Shown in pieces: positions 53,781 to 55,953 of a DNA stretch of 55,953 nt. Below the pieces are notes generated by a model. The model had not been told where the DNA came from. It made no database searches and saw only the letters and a list, made by a program, of their open reading frames with translations. A program made the position numbers and the translations under genes. The first letter of the stretch is position 1, and each line of letters starts with the position of its first letter. The stretch lies in NCBI RefSeq assembly GCF_005844455.1, contig NZ_SPGF01000006.1, forward strand, positions 1 through 55,953. The letters are read 5' to 3'. The stretch is from Streptococcus mitis. Lineage in GTDB: Bacteria > Bacillota > Bacilli > Lactobacillales > Streptococcaceae.

Positions 53781-54200
53781 ATGAAACGATTAATTGATTA
53801 TTTTGTATCGGGAATGCGTACGGCTTCCTTCTTTTATTTGAGTATGATGGTGTTGACTCAGTTTTATCCAGGTATTACCTATCCTGAACCAATGATAAAA
53901 AATATTCTAGCTCTGTTTTTAATGGGTGGAATTATGGGGGTATTGACTTTAATACTTGAAAGGCTAGAGTTTCTTGCTTATAGTATACGTGTAGGAGTTC
54001 ATTTATTAGTGACAGCTACTATTTTAGTATTGACCTCTCTATTTTTTGGTTGGGGTTCAGCCTTGTGGAGTCCCTTGCTTTGGTTCTTTTTCTTGTTAAT
54101 TTATGGATTGATATGGTTGTATCAAATCTGGCAAACTCACAAACTCACCCAACGAATTAATCAAGCCTTAGAGGATAAAAGACAGAAAACGGGTCACTAA
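53781..54200 (+). CDS. DUF3021 membrane protein (LytTR partner)
   Basis: A 139-residue protein with four membrane helices (about 12-30, 40-60, 72-92, 98-118) and a basic cytoplasmic tail (DKRQKTGH). DUF3021 proteins are commonly encoded next to LytTR regulators and are thought to restrain them. It starts nine bases after the regulator gene. Shine-Dalgarno TAGGAGAAAATC. Confidence 0.85.
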   Translation: MKRLIDYFVSGMRTASFFYLSMMVLTQFYPGITYPEPMIKNILALFLMGGIMGVLTLILERLEFLAYSIRVGVHLLVTATILVLTSLFFGWGSALWSPLLWFFFLLIYGLIWLYQIWQTHKLTQRINQALEDKRQKTGH

Positions 54201-54242
54201 TATAGTGTTGAGGATGAAGTTTGAAGACAGTGCCAGTTTCCA

Positions 54243-54272
54243 AAGAGAACAATTTGTGATATAGTATTTTCA
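54243..54272 (+). promoter_or_regulatory. promoter of the GNAT pair
   Basis: TTTCCA-like -35, 17 bases, TATAGT near 54260-54265, about 30 bases before the ATG. The -35 is weak. Confidence 0.45.
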
Positions 54273-54294
54273 GCGTAAAACAAGGAGAAGAAAA

Positions 54295-54990
54295 ATGCCA
54301 GTAAACGAATATGGTCAGATGATTGGTGAGTCAATGGAAGGTTATGCACCAGGTGAACTGCCTTCTATTGATTTCTTAGAAGGGCGTTATGCTCGAATAG
54401 AGGCTCTCTCTGTAGAAAAGCACGCGGAGGATTTATTAGCTGTTTATGGCCCTGATACGCCTCGGGAGATGTGGACCTACCTCTTTCAGGAACCAGTGGC
54501 AGACAGAGAGGAACTGGTTACTCTTTTAAATCAGATGTTGGCTCGTAAGGACCGTTTTTACTATGCAATCATAGACAAGGCAACTGGTAAGGCTTTGGGA
54601 ACTTTTTCTCTCATGCGCATTGACAAGAATAACCGAGTAATAGAAGTGGGAGCTGTCACTTTTTCTCCAGAGCTCAGGGGGACACGGATAGGAACAGAAG
54701 CCCAGTATCTCTTGGCTTGCTATGTCTTTGAGGAGCTTAACTATCGTCGCTATGAATGGAAATGCGATGCTCTTAACATGCCATCCAGACGAGCAGCGGA
54801 ACGTTTAGGTTTTGTCTATGAAGGGACCTTCCGCCAGGCAGTCGTATATAAGGGGCGTACAAGGGATACGGCTTGGTTGTCTATGATTGATAAGGACTGG
54901 CCCCAAGTCAAATCTCGTTTGGAAACATGGTTGCGTCCTGAAAATTTTGATAAAAATGGACGGCAGTACAAGAACTTAAGAGAATTCTGA
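54295..54990 (+). CDS. GNAT acetyltransferase (RimJ/RimL-like)
   Basis: A 231-residue N-acetyltransferase. The acetyl-CoA motif is VTFSPELRGTRIGTEAQYLL, and the following NMPSRRAAERLGFVYEGTFRQ is typical of the RimJ/RimL branch. An unusually long N-terminal region (about 60 residues) precedes the fold. Start behind CAAGGAGAAG. The next GNAT gene follows after 11 bases. Substrate unknown. Confidence 0.86.
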   Translation: MPVNEYGQMIGESMEGYAPGELPSIDFLEGRYARIEALSVEKHAEDLLAVYGPDTPREMWTYLFQEPVADREELVTLLNQMLARKDRFYYAIIDKATGKALGTFSLMRIDKNNRVIEVGAVTFSPELRGTRIGTEAQYLLACYVFEELNYRRYEWKCDALNMPSRRAAERLGFVYEGTFRQAVVYKGRTRDTAWLSMIDKDWPQVKSRLETWLRPENFDKNGRQYKNLREF

Positions 54991-55001
54991 GAGGTATTGA
55001 G

Positions 55002-55418
55002 ATGATAACTATTAGAAAGCAAGAAATTGTCAAGCTAGAGGATATTTTGCATCTCTATCAGGCAGTCGGTTGGACAAATTATACCCATCAGCCTCAGATG
55101 CTGGAGAAGGCCTTGTCTCACTCATTAGCGATTTATCTGGCATATGCTGGAGATGCCGTGGTAGGCTTGGTTCGTTTGGTCGGAGATGATTTCTCATCAG
55201 TATTGGTTCAGGATTTGATTGTTTTGCCTAGCTATCAGTGCCAAGGGATTGGTAGAGACTTGATGAAAGAGGCTTTAGGTGATTACAAAGATGCCTATCA
55301 AGTCCAACTAGTGACCGAACAGACAGAAAAAACCTTGGGCTTCTATCGTTCTATGGGCTTTGAAAGTTTATCCACCTATAATTGTATAGGAATGACTTGG
55401 GTGAATCGAGAAAAATAA
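55002..55418 (+). CDS. GNAT-family acetyltransferase
   Basis: A 138-residue GNAT enzyme with the fold VGLVRLVGDDFSSVLVQDLIV and the acetyl-CoA motif YQCQGIGRDLM. GAGAGGTATTGAG precedes the ATG. Adjacent to the larger GNAT gene and probably co-transcribed. Substrate unknown. Upstream of the second csRNA gene. Confidence 0.86.
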   Translation: MITIRKQEIVKLEDILHLYQAVGWTNYTHQPQMLEKALSHSLAIYLAYAGDAVVGLVRLVGDDFSSVLVQDLIVLPSYQCQGIGRDLMKEALGDYKDAYQVQLVTEQTEKTLGFYRSMGFESLSTYNCIGMTWVNREK

Positions 55419-55433
55419 CAAAACTTGTTTTTT

Positions 55434-55471
55434 CTTAAGCAAAGTTTAAGGCTGGTCTAGTATTATATAAT
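55434..55471 (+). promoter_or_regulatory. CiaR-dependent promoter of the second csRNA
   Basis: CTTAAG (55434-55439), five bases, TTTAAG (55445-55450); TATAAT (55466-55471) follows after 15 bases, the same spacing as at 37880-37917. The first half-site has one change from TTTAAG. Confidence 0.8.
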
Positions 55472-55477
55472 CATTAA

Positions 55478-55554
55478 ATAAAGACCTCCTAACTTTATTT
55501 AATGAAATCCTAAACTTTTTTCATCATAATCTCCTAATGAAGTCACCCAATCAG
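55478..55554 (+). ncRNA. csRNA gene truncated by the IS element
   Basis: The first 27 bases from the -10 are identical to the csRNA at 37912-37938, and the anti-Shine-Dalgarno segments GACCTCCTAA, ATCCTAAAC and ATCTCCTAA are kept. The terminator's 5' arm (AAGTCACCC, 55541-55549) is present, but its 3' arm and U tract are replaced by the IS end at 55555. The RNA would read into the element unless another terminator acts. Position downstream of the GNAT genes (normally before ruvB in pneumococci) fits one of csRNA1-3; the paralogue is uncertain. Confidence 0.78.
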
Positions 55555-55870
55555 GCAATGTCATTAAGTTAAGAAATTCAAATACAATTCTGTATTTGGG
55601 TTTCTTTTTTATGTGATAAACTTATAGTTAAGGAGGGATTTCCCTGACATAATATATTGAATCTAAAATAGTACGTTATGGATTATAAAACATTTCTAGA
55701 AATTAACTTGACTTTCCTAAGCTCTCTGTTCATATATTATTTCAATCCACTATAAAACAGATAAAAGCCCACTTGAATAAGAGTATTCAGAGTATCATTG
55801 GTCAAAAAGTTGAGTTCGTCAAACAAGATGAACAGGCCTTTACTCGTAAAAGAAGGTTATCACTAGCAAC
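55555..55870 (+). mobile_element. second copy of the IS4-like 5' end, interrupted by RUP and IS630-Spn1
   Basis: 55555-55644 is a perfect inverted copy of 88-177. A RUP follows (55648-55754), inserted into the TA of the transposase ATGATA. The transposase 5' coding part resumes at 55752 (AAACAGATAAAAGCC...) and runs to about 55870 (…FTRKRRLSLAT) before IS630-Spn1 begins. Small changes (CCATGATA to CCTGACATA) remove the start codon. The transposase is therefore dead in this copy. Confidence 0.85.
55648..55754 (-). repeat. RUP element
   Basis: A 107-base element ending in TTTCAATCCACTATA and beginning near TATAATATATTGAATC; the interior includes AAAACATTTCTAGAAATTAA and CTTGACTTTCCTAAGC. The length and end sequences match pneumococcal RUPs, nonautonomous repeats mobilised by IS630-Spn1, in reverse orientation. 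The interior is diverged from the RUP consensus I remember. Confidence 0.82.
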
Positions 55871-55953
55871 TATAGTAAAATGAACCAAAAATAGTACACA
55901 ATGTGGTATAATATTCTTATGGCATATTCAATAGATTTTCGTAAAAAAGTTCT
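55871..55953 (+). mobile_element. left end of IS630-Spn1
   Basis: The end begins TATAGTAAAATGAACC, continues AAATAGTACACAATGTGG and contains the transposase start. The end resembles that of the RUP (TGAA.C.AAAATAGTAC). It inserted at a TA in the IS4-like transposase remnant. The rest is outside the window. Confidence 0.88.
55919..55953 (+). CDS. IS630-Spn1 transposase, N-terminus (partial)
   Basis: The first 11 codons read MAYSIDFRKKV, the N-terminus I remember for the IS630-Spn1 transposase (helix-turn-helix half). The -10 TATAAT (55907-55912) ends six bases before the ATG and no Shine-Dalgarno exists, so the mRNA may be leaderless. In many genomes the complete gene is split into two frames; that region is outside the window. 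Confidence 0.85.
   Translation, partial: MAYSIDFRKKV

Noticed and set aside
1-55953. tRNA or rRNA genes
   Set aside because: No cloverleaf with a CCA-type 3' end and no rRNA signature was seen anywhere in the window.

Overview
The window is a chromosomal segment of a mitis-group Streptococcus, probably S. mitis or a close relative of S. pneumoniae. The evidence is low-GC DNA with TGnTATAAT extended -10 promoters, a BOX repeat, a RUP repeat, an IS630-Spn1 end, CiaR-controlled csRNA genes and a ComX (cin-box) promoter, with gene order close to that which I recall for the pneumococcal uvrA to leuS region. An mgtA locus, a YesMN-type two-component system, a MarR/thioesterase pair and a LytTR/ABC system sit where I do not expect them in the reference pneumococcus, which favours S. 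mitis. This naming rests on recall, not on a search.

Layout. 1-177: 5' end of an IS4-like element read leftwards. 204-1837 (minus): DUF1129 membrane protein and CorA-type channel. 1969-5854: uvrA-pepP. 5875-8922: promoter, M-box Mg2+ riboswitch, terminator, a 23-codon acidic/proline leader ORF and the mgtA P-type ATPase. 9058-13345: spx, lipoprotein, ireB-ruvX-DUF1292, a 50-nt-periodic array of RNA hairpins, folC, lipoprotein. 13485-16810: cls, then a cin-box-driven 39-codon ORF and ccs4. 16924-21043: nrdD, a 46-aa protein, GNAT, nrdG, uridine kinase-like protein. 21300-35986: S10-spc-alpha ribosomal operon with secY, adk, infA, rpmJ and rpoA, carrying several unusually long, structured spacers. 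36251-38801: ACT-domain protein, UPF0210 protein, a csRNA and a phosphoglycerate mutase-family protein. 38904-46434 (minus): FbpABC/AfuABC-type ABC transporter, a second, frameshifted binding protein and a YesMN-type two-component system. 46582-49083: leuS. 49175-54200: accessory block with MarR plus acyl-CoA thioesterase-like hydrolase sharing twin operators, a candidate sRNA, and an ABC exporter with a LytTR regulator and DUF3021 protein. 54295-55418: two GNAT acetyltransferases. 55445-55953: a second csRNA gene cut by an IS4-like element that itself carries a RUP and an IS630-Spn1.

How the genes work together. Divalent-metal homeostasis is represented by CorA and MgtA, the latter apparently under both a riboswitch and a leader peptide. 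nrdD and nrdG supply dNTPs anaerobically, probably under NrdR. The ribosomal operon couples translation, transcription (rpoA), secretion (secY) and adenylate balance (adk). CiaR enters through two csRNA genes and ComX through the ccs4 operon.

The most unusual items are the M-box plus MgtL-like leader with mutually exclusive hairpins before mgtA, the four-unit 50-nt hairpin array before folC, the cin-box/39-codon ORF, a possible pseudoknot in the S10 leader, and two IS4-like copies that both sit inside apparent terminator hairpins.
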